Origin: Albibeggiatoa sp964388965
Lineage (GTDB): Bacteria; Pseudomonadota; Gammaproteobacteria; Beggiatoales; Beggiatoaceae
Direction: 5' to 3'
Assembly: GCA_964388965.1 (NCBI GenBank)
Contig: CAYMCP010000031.1
Span: 1 to 36,836 of the forward strand
DNA length: 36,836 nt
The translations under genes were made by a program, and so were the position numbers. The notes below the pieces were generated by a model that did no database searches, was not told the origin of the DNA, and was given only the letters and a program-made list of their open reading frames with translations. Below, piece after piece: positions 16,672 through 25,050 of this stretch; within the stretch, counting starts at the first letter, position 1; each line of letters begins with the position of its first letter.

Positions 16672-16700
16672 TATAGAACCGATTTGAAATCTTAGCAAAT
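16672..16700 (+). repeat. 29-bp repeat, copy 3
   Basis: Identical over 29 bp to copy 2, in the same orientation. It lies 16 bp before miniature element B. Confidence 0.9.
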
Positions 16701-16716
16701 ATATTAAAAAAATCTA

Positions 16717-16837
16717 GGCGTTAGGCAGTTTTCTCGTCCCAATGGTCTCCGTTGGAATGCAGTATGGACGCTCTGCGTCCTGATTTATTGTGAGTTGCAA
16801 ATATAGCGTAAAATTTTCGTGTGAACTGTGTAACTTC
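16717..16837. mobile_element. Miniature inverted-repeat element, copy B (121 bp)
   Basis: Begins GGCGTTAGGCAGTT and ends GTGTGAACTGTGTAACTTC, flanked by TA at 16715-16716 and 16838-16839. It lacks the left half present in A and C, but has the middle block (CTCGTCCCAATGGTCTCCG, then the perfect hairpin GGACGC-TCT-GCGTCC) and the right block shared with C (CTGATTTATTGTGAGTTGCA). Noncoding. Confidence 0.78.
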
Positions 16838-16852
16838 TAAAATCAAAAAAAA

Positions 16853-16876
16853 CCTCATTCATCGAAACAAATGAGG
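16853..16876 (-). terminator. Intrinsic terminator of groEL
   Basis: Read on the minus strand, CCTCATT, a ten-base loop and AATGAGG form the stem, followed by a run of T (A on the plus strand, about 16845-16852). It begins 26 bp after the groEL stop. Another T-run lies on the other side of the stem, so it could work in both directions. Confidence 0.9.
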
Positions 16877-16902
16877 CTTTTTTTATCAGCTATAAGAGCA
16901 GA

Positions 16903-18555
16903 TTACATCATACCCATACCGCCCATACCGCCCATGCCGCCCATACCGCCCATATCGGACACACCAGCAGAATCGTCTTTAGGTACTTCTGCAATCATGG
17001 CTTCGGTCGTGATCATCAAACCTGCGATAGATGCCGCGTTTTGTAATGCAGAACGTGTTACTTTCGTTGGGTCTAAAATACCCATTTCAATCATATCACC
17101 GAATTCGTCAGTAGCGGCATTGTAACCAAAGTTACCTTCACCTTCGTTCACTCTATTTAATATTACGGAAGCTTCTTGACCCGCATTAGATACGATTTGA
17201 CGTAAAGGCTCTTCCATCGCACGACGGGCAATGCTAATACCCATATCTTGGTCAGGATTACCACCTTTCAAATCAACTATTGCAGACAATGCACGTACTA
17301 AGGCAACACCACCACCGGGTACAACACCTTCTTCGACTGCTGCACGAGTTGCGTGTAACGCATCTTCAACACGCGCTTTTTTCTCTTTCATTTCAACTTC
17401 AGTCGCAGCACCGACTTTAATAACCGCAACACCACCTGCTAATTTTGCTACACGCTCTTGTAATTTTTCACGATCATAATCAGAAGTTGCATCAATGACT
17501 TGTTGACGGATTTGCTCAACACGATCTTTAATATCTTGCTCTCTACCTGCACCGTCGATAATTGTTGTGTTTTCCTTAGTGATATTGACTTTCTTAGCTG
17601 TACCTAAATCATCAACAGTTGCACCTTCCAAGCTCAAGCCCACTTCTTCAGAAACCACAGTTGCACCAGTTAAAACAGCAATATCTTGTAACATCGCTTT
17701 GCGACGATCACCAAAACCCGGTGCTTTTACTGCCGCAACTTTCACAATGCCACGAATATTGTTGACAACCAAAGTCGCTAATGCTTCACCTTCCACGTCT
17801 TCCGCGACGATTAACAAAGGACGACCTTGTTTTGCAACGCCTTCTAAAACAGGTAATAATTCACGGATGTTAGAAATTTTCTTGTCATGCAACAAGATCA
17901 TAGGATTTTCTAATTCCACAGCCATCGTTTGTTGATCGTTGATGAAGTAAGGCGATAAATAACCGCGATCAAACTGCATACCCTCAACAACATCTAGTTC
18001 ATTTTCTAAACCAGAACCTTCTTCAACCGTGATAACACCTTCTTTACCTACTTTACCCATTGCATCCGCGATAATACGACCAACATCATCATCTGAATTA
18101 GCTGAAATTGTACCTACTTGCGCAATTGCTTTATCATCGGTGCAAGGTTTAGATAAGTCTTTCAAAGCATTAACTGCACTTGTAACCGCCTTATCAATAC
18201 CGCGTTTTAAATCCATTGGATTCATACCGGCTGCAACCGCCTTCATGCCTTCGCGTAAAATAGCTTGTGCCAACACAGTCGCAGTCGTCGTACCATCACC
18301 CGCGATGTCAGAGGTTTTAGACGCAACTTCTTTTACCATCTGTGCGCCCATATTTTCAAATTTGTTTTCTAATTCAATTTCTTTCGCTACAGATACACCA
18401 TCTTTGGTAATCGTCGGCGCACCGAAAGATTTTTCTAATACAACATTGCGACCTTTAGGTCCTAAGGTGACTTTAACCGCATTGGCTAAAACATTTACAC
18501 CATAAATCATTTGATGACGTGCATCATCTCCAAAACGAACTTCTTTAGCTGCCAT
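16903..18555 (-). CDS. groL: Chaperonin GroEL (60 kDa)
   Basis: A 550-aa chaperonin subunit of the standard length, starting MAAKEVRFGDDARHQM. Clear signatures are the ATP-binding GPKGRNVVLE and GDGTTTATVLA, the hinge-proximal IIDGAGREQDI region, the C-terminal AAVEEGVVPGGGVALVRAL, and a GGM-repeat tail ending in GMM. It forms the double ring that folds proteins with GroES and ATP in the cytoplasm. It lies 47 bp downstream of groES in one operon, with GAGG before the ATG, and ends at a good terminator. Confidence 0.99.
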   Translation of the reverse strand: MAAKEVRFGDDARHQMIYGVNVLANAVKVTLGPKGRNVVLEKSFGAPTITKDGVSVAKEIELENKFENMGAQMVKEVASKTSDIAGDGTTTATVLAQAILREGMKAVAAGMNPMDLKRGIDKAVTSAVNALKDLSKPCTDDKAIAQVGTISANSDDDVGRIIADAMGKVGKEGVITVEEGSGLENELDVVEGMQFDRGYLSPYFINDQQTMAVELENPMILLHDKKISNIRELLPVLEGVAKQGRPLLIVAEDVEGEALATLVVNNIRGIVKVAAVKAPGFGDRRKAMLQDIAVLTGATVVSEEVGLSLEGATVDDLGTAKKVNITKENTTIIDGAGREQDIKDRVEQIRQQVIDATSDYDREKLQERVAKLAGGVAVIKVGAATEVEMKEKKARVEDALHATRAAVEEGVVPGGGVALVRALSAIVDLKGGNPDQDMGISIARRAMEEPLRQIVSNAGQEASVILNRVNEGEGNFGYNAATDEFGDMIEMGILDPTKVTRSALQNAASIAGLMITTEAMIAEVPKDDSAGVSDMGGMGGMGGMGGMGMM

Positions 18556-18602
18556 GATTAATTTACCTCAAAAAATTGAATGCTTTAAAAAATGTCTTTC
18601 GC

Positions 18603-18893
18603 TTAACCTTCGATGATAGCCATGATGTCTTCTTCGCGCATCACAAGCAATTCTTCACCGTCAACTTTAACCTCAGTACCAGCGTATTTGCCGAATAACA
18701 CCTTGTCACCTGCTTTGACTGCTAAGGCACGTTTTTCACCATTTTCTAATATTTTACCGTCGCCGATAGAAACAATTTCCCCACGACTTGGTTTCTCAGC
18801 AGCAGAATCTGGAATAATAATCCCACCTGCGGAAGTGCGTTCTTCTTCCATACGTTTCACAATGACGCGATCGTGCAATGGTTTGAGTTGCAT
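18603..18893 (-). CDS. groS: Co-chaperonin GroES (10 kDa)
   Basis: A 96-aa lid of the GroEL chamber. It begins MQLKPLHDRVIVKRMEEE; the mobile loop TSAGGIIIPDSAAEKPSRG is intact, and the end reads EELLVMREEDIMAIIEG, as usual. AGGAG lies before ATG 18893. It is the first gene of the groES-groEL operon, and the promoter and operator just upstream suggest heat-shock control by HrcA. Confidence 0.99.
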   Translation of the reverse strand: MQLKPLHDRVIVKRMEEERTSAGGIIIPDSAAEKPSRGEIVSIGDGKILENGEKRALAVKAGDKVLFGKYAGTEVKVDGEELLVMREEDIMAIIEG

Positions 18894-18929
18894 TAGTATA
18901 ACTCCTAATATTGTGTTGTTATTGTGTTG

Positions 18930-18956
18930 TTAGCACTCACTGCTATCGGTTGCTAA
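18930..18956 (-). promoter_or_regulatory. Degenerate CIRCE operator (HrcA site)
   Basis: TTAGCACTC, a nine-base spacer (ACTGCTATC) and GGTTGCTAA. The consensus is TTAGCACTC-N9-GAGTGCTAA, so one arm is perfect and the other differs at two bases, with exact spacing. It directly abuts the predicted -10 box of the groES promoter, where a bound repressor would block transcription. hrcA itself is not in the window. Confidence 0.85.
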
Positions 18957-18984
18957 TAATAAGGGTTAGATATGAGAAGTTCAA
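18956..18984 (-). promoter_or_regulatory. groES-groEL sigma70-type promoter
   Basis: On the minus strand TTGAAC (18984-18979), a 17-bp spacer and TATTAT (18961-18956) give a near-consensus housekeeping promoter. It lies about 63 bp upstream of the groES start and immediately before the CIRCE site. A sigma32 promoter is not evident. Confidence 0.75.
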
Positions 18985-19089
18985 TAGGTAGGAATATATT
19001 TTTTTGTTGATTTTTGTTTAATTGATAGCATTGCGTGGCAAATTCAAATTTGCGCAGATGATATTTTTTGTCTAAATCGCTATTTCAAA

Positions 19090-20061
19090 TCAGAAATTAC
19101 ATTTAATCCGTATAAAATCAAGATATGCTTTAAATAGTGGTAGCAGTAAATCGAAATCTCGCCTTAATAGCAAAATTAATGTTTTCAGAGCAAAACGTAA
19201 TAACATCACGATTGGCAGCCGTAAGGGATAAAAACGCGCCGTGTATTTTAAAGTGCTCAAATTCTCATAATAATTAGCACGTTGTAGTTTAATACGAATA
19301 TTTTGCTTAACGTGACCAATACTAGCACTACCTTGATGATAAATAAAACTTTCTCGACACCAAGCAATTTGGTAGCCTGCTCGTTTTAAACGCTGGCAAT
19401 AATCTAATTCTTCATAAAATAAAAAATATTCTTCGTTTAATAAACCCACTTGCTCAACGACAGAAATCGGTAAGAAAAGTGCCGCGCCGTAAATATAATC
19501 TAATTTTGGAGTAGGCAAAGTATGGATATGTTGGCGAGATTGACCTGCATACACATTTTTAAATACCGTTATCCAAGGATAATAGCGACATCCACCCGCA
19601 CACTGTATAACATTTGCCTGCTCAATTTCTAAAATGGTACTGCCGATTAATCCTATTTTTTCTTGTTGCGCACATTGCACAAGCTTATCTAACGCATCAG
19701 TTTCAACTTGAGTATCATTATTCAATAACCAAATATAATTAAAATATTGCTGCATTAAAGCGTAGCGTATGCCAATATTCATACCACCTGCAAAACCTAA
19801 ATTTTCGCCCGTTTGAATCAAAATACAATCTAATTGCGTTGCTTGTGAAAAAATTGGTTTTAGATAAATTTTATATTGTTTATCGCTATAGTGTTGTTTT
19901 ATCCAATTTGAAATTTCTATAAAAGATTGATTTTCAGAAAAATTATCACAAATAATCAAAGTAATCACATGGTTTTTTTTCAATTGTCGTAACGAATTCA
20001 GGCAATTTAAAGTAACTTGCCATGTTTGCCAATTTAACACTACAATTGCAACTCGATTCAT
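19090..20061 (-). CDS. Glycosyltransferase family 2
   Basis: A 323-aa GT-A fold transferase, similar to rhamnosyltransferases of O-antigen or exopolysaccharide pathways. Visible motifs: N-terminal VAIVVLNWQTWQVTLNCLNS, GENLGFAGGMNIGIRYAL, the metal-binding region WLLNNDTQV and the acceptor-side FLFYEELDYCQRLKRAGY. The C-terminal helix is basic and hydrophobic and may touch the membrane. Start ATG 20061 overlaps the TGA of the upstream kinase-like gene (ATGA), so translation is probably coupled. The sugar donor and acceptor are unknown. Confidence 0.9.
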   Translation of the reverse strand: MNRVAIVVLNWQTWQVTLNCLNSLRQLKKNHVITLIICDNFSENQSFIEISNWIKQHYSDKQYKIYLKPIFSQATQLDCILIQTGENLGFAGGMNIGIRYALMQQYFNYIWLLNNDTQVETDALDKLVQCAQQEKIGLIGSTILEIEQANVIQCAGGCRYYPWITVFKNVYAGQSRQHIHTLPTPKLDYIYGAALFLPISVVEQVGLLNEEYFLFYEELDYCQRLKRAGYQIAWCRESFIYHQGSASIGHVKQNIRIKLQRANYYENLSTLKYTARFYPLRLPIVMLLRFALKTLILLLRRDFDLLLPLFKAYLDFIRIKCNF

Positions 20062-20615
20062 AATATTGCTTCTATCCAATTAACACGCTGCTGTAATGCT
20101 GTAACACGACGCGGAATAACGGATACTGGAACTTGTAAACGCTCGTCATGACATAAGCCTAAAATCATGGTATTTAAATGCTCAAGATAGGCTTTATTGA
20201 GTGCAGCTTTTCCTGCTTCATGAATCAATGGAATCGCAGGTTGCAAAATAAATAAGTGCTGAAAAGTATCATTACTGAGTGTAAAACATTGATTTATATA
20301 ATTTTCTAATTTTTCAAATGCGACATCAGTTTGACCTTGAATATCCGCCAAAGTATAAGCTATAAAATCAATTGGGGTTCTGTCTGTTATAAAATGCGTC
20401 TGCTGTTGCCAAACGGTTTCAGCCGCTTGAATGATTTTATTTTGAATCCATAGACGAGTGTTAAAATCCATTGATATTGCGGGGTCTAAGCCGTGTTGCT
20501 GAAAAACTGTACTTGTCGTCGTTTGAACGAAGTGAAGCTTGAGTTGAATCGCAACATTACGTGCTAAAGTTGTTTTACCAGTTCGATGAGCACCACAAAT
20601 TCCTATTCTGAGCAT
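20058..20615 (-). CDS. P-loop NTPase, AAA_28/NadR kinase-like
   Basis: A 185-aa protein with Walker A GAHRTGKTT at 8-16, a Walker-B-like DRTPIDFIAYTLADI region and a lid-like helical part, matching the AAA_28 family that includes the nicotinamide riboside kinase domain of NadR. No NMN adenylyltransferase domain is present. It may phosphorylate a small nucleoside or related molecule, but the substrate is not predictable. It is the first gene of a two-gene unit overlapping the glycosyltransferase by four bases, which is an unusual pairing. Confidence 0.8.
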   Translation of the reverse strand: MLRIGICGAHRTGKTTLARNVAIQLKLHFVQTTTSTVFQQHGLDPAISMDFNTRLWIQNKIIQAAETVWQQQTHFITDRTPIDFIAYTLADIQGQTDVAFEKLENYINQCFTLSNDTFQHLFILQPAIPLIHEAGKAALNKAYLEHLNTMILGLCHDERLQVPVSVIPRRVTALQQRVNWIEAIL

Positions 20616-20800
20616 AATAAAAGTGTTTTTATAGTAATTCGCAGTGGAAAATACAACATTTACGGATTAATTTCAAATTTTAAGCGATTTTTATAGTTTG
20701 AATTTATCATTTCTAATTCAATTTCTAATTCGTATTCCCTATTTTTATTGAATATGGTATATCATAATGCTCAAGAGATGGATTATAACGAATAAATGTA

Positions 20801-21427
20801 ATGTCTAATTTGTCCCATTTACCCAATAGTTTTCCGGGCTATGAACATATAAAGCGTTATTGGGACCGGCATCATCATGGCTTTATAGCAAAGGTGTTGC
20901 CGGGAGAGTATTATGTGACCAATCAAGAAGAGATACTCATGACAGTAGTTGGTTCATGCGTGTCGGCTTGCATTCGTGATAGTGTTGCTGGCATTGGTGG
21001 TATGAACCACTTTATGTTGCCGACGACTTGTTTGGAAGATCGATGGGATAAAACCCAAGTGAGTACCGCAACACGTTATGGCACATACGCAATGGAGCAC
21101 ATGATTAATGAAATTTTAAAATATGGTGGGAAACGACGCAATTTAGAACTCAAATTATTTGGCGGTGGTAAGATTATGTCTAATATTGCTAATATAGGGC
21201 AACAAAATATTGATTTTATTAAAAGTTATGTAAAAACAGAAAATTTAACCTTATTAGCAGAAGATTTAGGGGGTATTTATCCACGTAAAATACTCTTTTA
21301 TCCTAAAACAGGTCGGGTACGTGTAAAAAAATTGCGTTCTATGGAGCAAATTGTGGTACAACGCGAAAAATTATATCAGCGCGATTTAGAAAAACGACCT
21401 ATAGATGGCGAAATTGATTTATTTTGA
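20801..21427 (+). CDS. cheD: Chemoreceptor glutamine deamidase CheD
   Basis: A 208-aa CheD that deamidates glutamines in methyl-accepting chemotaxis proteins. The catalytic cysteine is in GSCVSACIRD and the catalytic histidine in GGMNHFMLP; the third family motif (LKLFGGGKIM, then GGIYPRKILFYPKTGRV) is present. The protein is longer than minimal CheD (about 160 aa), with an N-terminal extension containing RYWDRHHHGF, typical of proteobacterial forms. It is followed after 10 bp by cheB, so both receptor-modifying enzymes are co-expressed. The ribosome site is weak. Confidence 0.95.
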   Translation: MSNLSHLPNSFPGYEHIKRYWDRHHHGFIAKVLPGEYYVTNQEEILMTVVGSCVSACIRDSVAGIGGMNHFMLPTTCLEDRWDKTQVSTATRYGTYAMEHMINEILKYGGKRRNLELKLFGGGKIMSNIANIGQQNIDFIKSYVKTENLTLLAEDLGGIYPRKILFYPKTGRVRVKKLRSMEQIVVQREKLYQRDLEKRPIDGEIDLF

Positions 21428-21437
21428 GGAATGAAAT

Positions 21438-22547
21438 GTGGCAAAAACGAAGGTAATGGTCGTTGATGATTCAGCGTTAATCCGCCAGATGTTAACCAAA
21501 ATTATCAATGCACAACCCGATATGGAAGTTGTTGCAACGGCTGGCGACCCTTATATTGCACGCGAGAAAATTAAAAAATTTAATCCAGATGTATTGACAT
21601 TGGATGTTGAAATGCCGCGTATGGATGGATTAGCTTTTTTACGGAATGTCATGCGTTTACGTCCGATGCCAGTTATTATGATTTCAGCGTTGACGCAAAA
21701 AGGTGCTGATACGACTTTGCAAGCATTAGAATATGGTGCGCTTGATTTTGTATGTAAACCACAACTCGATATTTCACAAACTTTCGAGAGCTATAGCGAG
21801 GAGATTGTAAGTAAACTACGCATGGCAGCTAGCAGCCGAGTTAAGCCACTCATTAAGTCTAAGCTCATACCCATAGCTTCTAGCACGGTAATTCATGTGC
21901 CGCCGAAATATTCTGTTGATGCAATTATTAGTAATGATATACCACATAAAGTAAAATTTTTAAAAACAACAGATAAAATTATTGCAATTGGTGCATCGAC
22001 TGGCGGCACGGAAGCAATTAAATTGCTATTAATGAATATGCCAGCAAATTCACCGGGTATTGTAATCAGCCAACATATTCCCGCAACATTTAGTACCTCA
22101 TTCGCTAAGCGGATGGATCAGCTTTCTCCAATGACTGTTTACGAAGCAGAAGACGGTAAAGCAATTTTACCCGGACATGTTTACATAGCACCCGGTAATT
22201 TTCACCTGCTCGTTGAGCGTGACGGCGCACGGTATATCTGTCGCTTAAACGAAGGTACACCAGTTAATCGGCATCGTCCGTCAGTTGATGTACTATTCCG
22301 CTCCGTAGCGCAAAATGTTGGACCAAACAGCGTTGGGGTCATCTTAACTGGCATGGGAGACGACGGCGCGAAAGGTTTGAAAGAAATGCGCGAAGTTGGC
22401 GCGTTTACTATTGCTCAAGATGAACATACTAGCGTCGTGTGGGGAATGCCGGGCGAAGCTGTAAAAAGAGGTGGGGTAGATAAAATTTTAGCTTTACACG
22501 AGATTCCATTGCAATTAATAAAATTATTCAATAATCACTCGAATTAA
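21438..22547 (+). CDS. cheB: Chemotaxis methylesterase/deamidase CheB
   Basis: A 369-aa response regulator methylesterase. The REC domain has D10/D11, phospho-acceptor D56 in LTLDVEMP and K107. A linker of about 35 residues leads to the CheB domain with the triad S187 (GASTGG), H213 (SQHIP) and D310 (GMGDDGAKG). Phosphorylated CheB removes methyl groups from chemoreceptors for adaptation. It starts with GTG at 21438, with GAGGA upstream; nearby ATGs are out of frame. No cheA, cheR, cheW or receptor is in the window, so the rest of the pathway must lie elsewhere or just outside. Confidence 0.96.
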   Translation: MAKTKVMVVDDSALIRQMLTKIINAQPDMEVVATAGDPYIAREKIKKFNPDVLTLDVEMPRMDGLAFLRNVMRLRPMPVIMISALTQKGADTTLQALEYGALDFVCKPQLDISQTFESYSEEIVSKLRMAASSRVKPLIKSKLIPIASSTVIHVPPKYSVDAIISNDIPHKVKFLKTTDKIIAIGASTGGTEAIKLLLMNMPANSPGIVISQHIPATFSTSFAKRMDQLSPMTVYEAEDGKAILPGHVYIAPGNFHLLVERDGARYICRLNEGTPVNRHRPSVDVLFRSVAQNVGPNSVGVILTGMGDDGAKGLKEMREVGAFTIAQDEHTSVVWGMPGEAVKRGGVDKILALHEIPLQLIKLFNNHSN

Positions 22548-22554
22548 AATAATG

Positions 22555-22671
22555 TGAGTTCGATTTAATAAAAGATTTATCCTATAAAATTAAATAGTTA
22601 CCTCTTTTGAGTCAAAAATAGCATGATGTGGATACACTGATTCTAAAGGCTTAAAAATTACGTCGAACTCA
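22555..22671. repeat. Inverted repeat between convergent genes
   Basis: TGAGTTCGA (22555-22563) and TCGAACTCA (22663-22671) are perfect 9-bp inverted arms 117 bp apart overall, in the space between cheB and the sigma54 regulator. This could be a degenerate miniature element or a long-range terminator; there is no T-tract at the arms. Confidence 0.4.
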
Positions 22672-22685
22672 GCACAATTAGATTA

Positions 22686-23999
22686 TTACGATAACGCATG
22701 TTTTTTCAGTAAACGGTAAGTATTTCTTTCACTTACTCCCAGAGCTTCGGCAACTTTTAAGCGATGTCCGGAATATTTACTAAGCAATACTTTTAAATAA
22801 TCACGTTCGATTTCTTCTAGCGTAGGCTCGTGGTCAAAATTAAGTTGGAATCCGGTCGTTCGATGATTACGAATATTGGAAAACGTTAAATGTTCCGGAC
22901 GAATGTCAGGCTTATCACCAGATAAAATAATGGCGCGTTCCACTACATTTTTTAATTCTCGCACATTACCAGGCCAATGGTAAGCAATTAATTCTTTCAT
23001 TGCAGTATGCGTAAATTTTTTATTGATCCGCCGTGAAAAACTATGATTATGTAAAAAGTGGTCAACTAATTCAGGAATATCATCACGACGCTCACGCAAT
23101 GCAGGTATCGTAATGACAAACGCGCTAAGTCTATAATACAAATCTAAACGAAATGTACCCTCTTCGCTCATTTTTTCTAAATTGCAATTTGTTGCTGCCA
23201 CAATTCGTACATTGGAGCTTAAATCTTTTGTACCACCTAAGCGTCTGAAATGTCCAGTTTCCAATACACGTAATAATTTAGCTTGGATTGACGGCTCAAT
23301 TTCACCAATTTCATCTAAAAATAGCGTACCACCGTCAGCGGCTTCAATTAAACCTTTTTTCTGTCTATCCGCACCTGTAAATGAACCTTTTTCATGTCCA
23401 AATAATTCAGATTCAAATAATTTTTCTTGTAATGAACAGCAATCTAAAGCGATATAATTACGCTGTGCGCGCTCACTTTGCTTATGAATTTCAGCCGCAA
23501 CCAATTCTTTACCTGAACCACTTTCACCTTGCACCAACACACTCATACTGGTCGGCGCAACAGCGCGAATAAGCTCATGGACTTTCTCAATTGCGCTACT
23601 TTGACCAACAATGACTTTACTGCTATGTTTTTTCTGTACTTGTGATTTGCAGAATTGATAATCTTGTTTCATCGCTTGAGTTTCAAGCACACGCCCAATC
23701 GTTACTTCTAACTCATCTAAGTTGATTGGTTTGACTAGATATTCTGCGGCACCTGCTTTCATTGCTGATACAGCTTCGCGTATTGAACCGTAGGCTGTTA
23801 AGAAAACAACAGGTGGTAAATTGTTTTTTTCTAACAATTCCATACCAGTACCGTCGGGCAAATGTGCATCTAATAATAATAAAGCGACTTCTTTTTGTGT
23901 TAAATGTTGTCGCGCTTTGTTCAACGTACCAACACCTTCTGCTTCATAGCCTATTTTTTGTAAATTTGCGACAAGCAGGTGGTTTAATAATAAATCATC
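22686..23999 (-). CDS. Sigma54-dependent response regulator, NtrC family (5' end in gap)
   Basis: The visible 437 residues begin inside a receiver domain (DDLLLNHLLVANLQKIGY); perhaps only about six residues are missing into the N gap. The phospho-acceptor lies in LLLLDAHLPDGTG and the switch lysine in YLVKPINL. The AAA+ domain has Walker A GESGSGKE, the sigma54-contact loop GSFTGA (a serine variant of GAFTGA), Walker B GGTLFLDEIGE and arginine-finger region FRLDLYYRLS. A Fis-type helix-turn-helix ends the protein (RLKVAEALGVSERNTYRLLK). It activates sigma54 promoters when phosphorylated. The partner kinase is not seen and may lie in the gap. The frame runs on through the Ns only by chance. 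Confidence 0.93.
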   Translation of the reverse strand, partial: DDLLLNHLLVANLQKIGYEAEGVGTLNKARQHLTQKEVALLLLDAHLPDGTGMELLEKNNLPPVVFLTAYGSIREAVSAMKAGAAEYLVKPINLDELEVTIGRVLETQAMKQDYQFCKSQVQKKHSSKVIVGQSSAIEKVHELIRAVAPTSMSVLVQGESGSGKELVAAEIHKQSERAQRNYIALDCCSLQEKLFESELFGHEKGSFTGADRQKKGLIEAADGGTLFLDEIGEIEPSIQAKLLRVLETGHFRRLGGTKDLSSNVRIVAATNCNLEKMSEEGTFRLDLYYRLSAFVITIPALRERRDDIPELVDHFLHNHSFSRRINKKFTHTAMKELIAYHWPGNVRELKNVVERAIILSGDKPDIRPEHLTFSNIRNHRTTGFQLNFDHEPTLEEIERDYLKVLLSKYSGHRLKVAEALGVSERNTYRLLKKHALS

Positions 24000-24099
24000 N
24001 NNNNNNNNNNNNNNNNNNNNNNNNNNNNNNNNNNNNNNNNNNNNNNNNNNNNNNNNNNNNNNNNNNNNNNNNNNNNNNNNNNNNNNNNNNNNNNNNNNN
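24000..24099. other. Assembly gap (100 N)
   Basis: Exactly 100 N, the usual placeholder for a gap of unknown size. The sequences on each side belong to different proteins, so a gene or more may be missing here. Confidence 0.99.
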
Positions 24100-25046
24100 A
24101 AATCTACTTTTAAACCTAATTTATTAATCAAACGCATATTAAGAACGAGCCGTCCTTCTTTGTTGTGAGTAACGGGAATATTGCTGGGTTTTTCACCATC
24201 TAAAATACGCAAAGCTGTTTCTACAGCCCAATTTGCATGTTCACTACGGACTTGCACCATACCGAATACTGAAAAAGGCATTCTTGAATAATTTGTTGTA
24301 CCGATTGGAATTTGAATATGTTGCTCTACAAATTGAATTGCATCTTGCAAATCCCAACCTTTTAAACCATCTGCATTGTACATTACTAACATATCTACTT
24401 CTTGTTGTAATTTTAAATAACTATCTTTCCAATCAGAATAATTGGTATGAAAATAAACTTTGTCGAAAGAGCGATTAAGTATTTTTTCAAAGTAATAAAA
24501 CGTTTTACGTTCAGAAATGCCATCAAAACTCAAAAACCCAATTCGATTACCTGTTGCGTATTGAGATAACTGTTTGATAACAGGAGCAATAATGTGCTGT
24601 TCTACCATGCCTGTAATATTTGGATATTGCGGTATATTACTATCTTCCTTAGTAAAACCATACGCGGAGGCATCCCAATTGACACCATAAAAAACAACAG
24701 GTATATCGCTTCTAATGTAATAGGGCATGATGACATATTTTGACGCATCGTCATCTGCTGCGATAATGACATTTGGCGCGAAATTATCAATTGCAGCCTT
24801 TGCTTTCAAAGCGGATGCTTTTTTTTCTGCAATCGTTGCTCGCCGTTTCGTATCCATGTAAAAAATTTCTAGCTCCACTCCTGTCTCTGCTAATCTTTGC
24901 TCGATGTGGTGGGTGATGTCTTGCGTCCAGATATACTCAGGATGGTAGGAATGCAATAACATGATTTTGTATCCGGCGTACTGTGCAGCGGCTAAAGTTA
25001 CAGACTGAAAACTTAGCAAAATCAAAATAATAAAATTGCGTAACAT
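24100..25046 (-). CDS. ABC-type substrate-binding/sensor protein (3' end in gap)
   Basis: The visible 315 residues start with a signal peptide (MLRNFIILILLSFQSVTLAA, cleavage near AAA/QY) and continue as a periplasmic binding fold of the PF04392-like ABC substrate-binding type: KIMLLHSYHPEYIWTQDI, VIIAADDDASKYVIMPYY, VVFYGVNWDASAYGF, IGFLSFDGISERK, VMVQVRSE-like hinge and a final NMRLINKLGL. Free-standing members are about 320-330 aa, so it may stop just inside the gap; others are fused to PAS/histidine kinase modules. ATG 25046 lies five bases after the hisG stop; a TTG at 25058 would overlap hisG. The ligand is unknown. Its neighbour suggests a sensory role rather than import, as no permease is present. 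Confidence 0.82.
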
Positions 25047-25050
25047 AATT

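Larger units (their letters stand above)
16465..16902. other. 438-bp noncoding, repeat-bearing region
   Basis: No gene is supported. From left to right it holds the TAAGATT tandem array, an 11-bp-stem hairpin (16643-16667), 29-bp repeat copy 3, miniature element B, and the groEL terminator. Confidence 0.75.

Noticed and set aside
16871..18933. Several open frames antisense to groEL and groES
   Set aside because: They arise from codon bias of the chaperonin genes on the opposite strand; no ribosome sites or recognisable domains.
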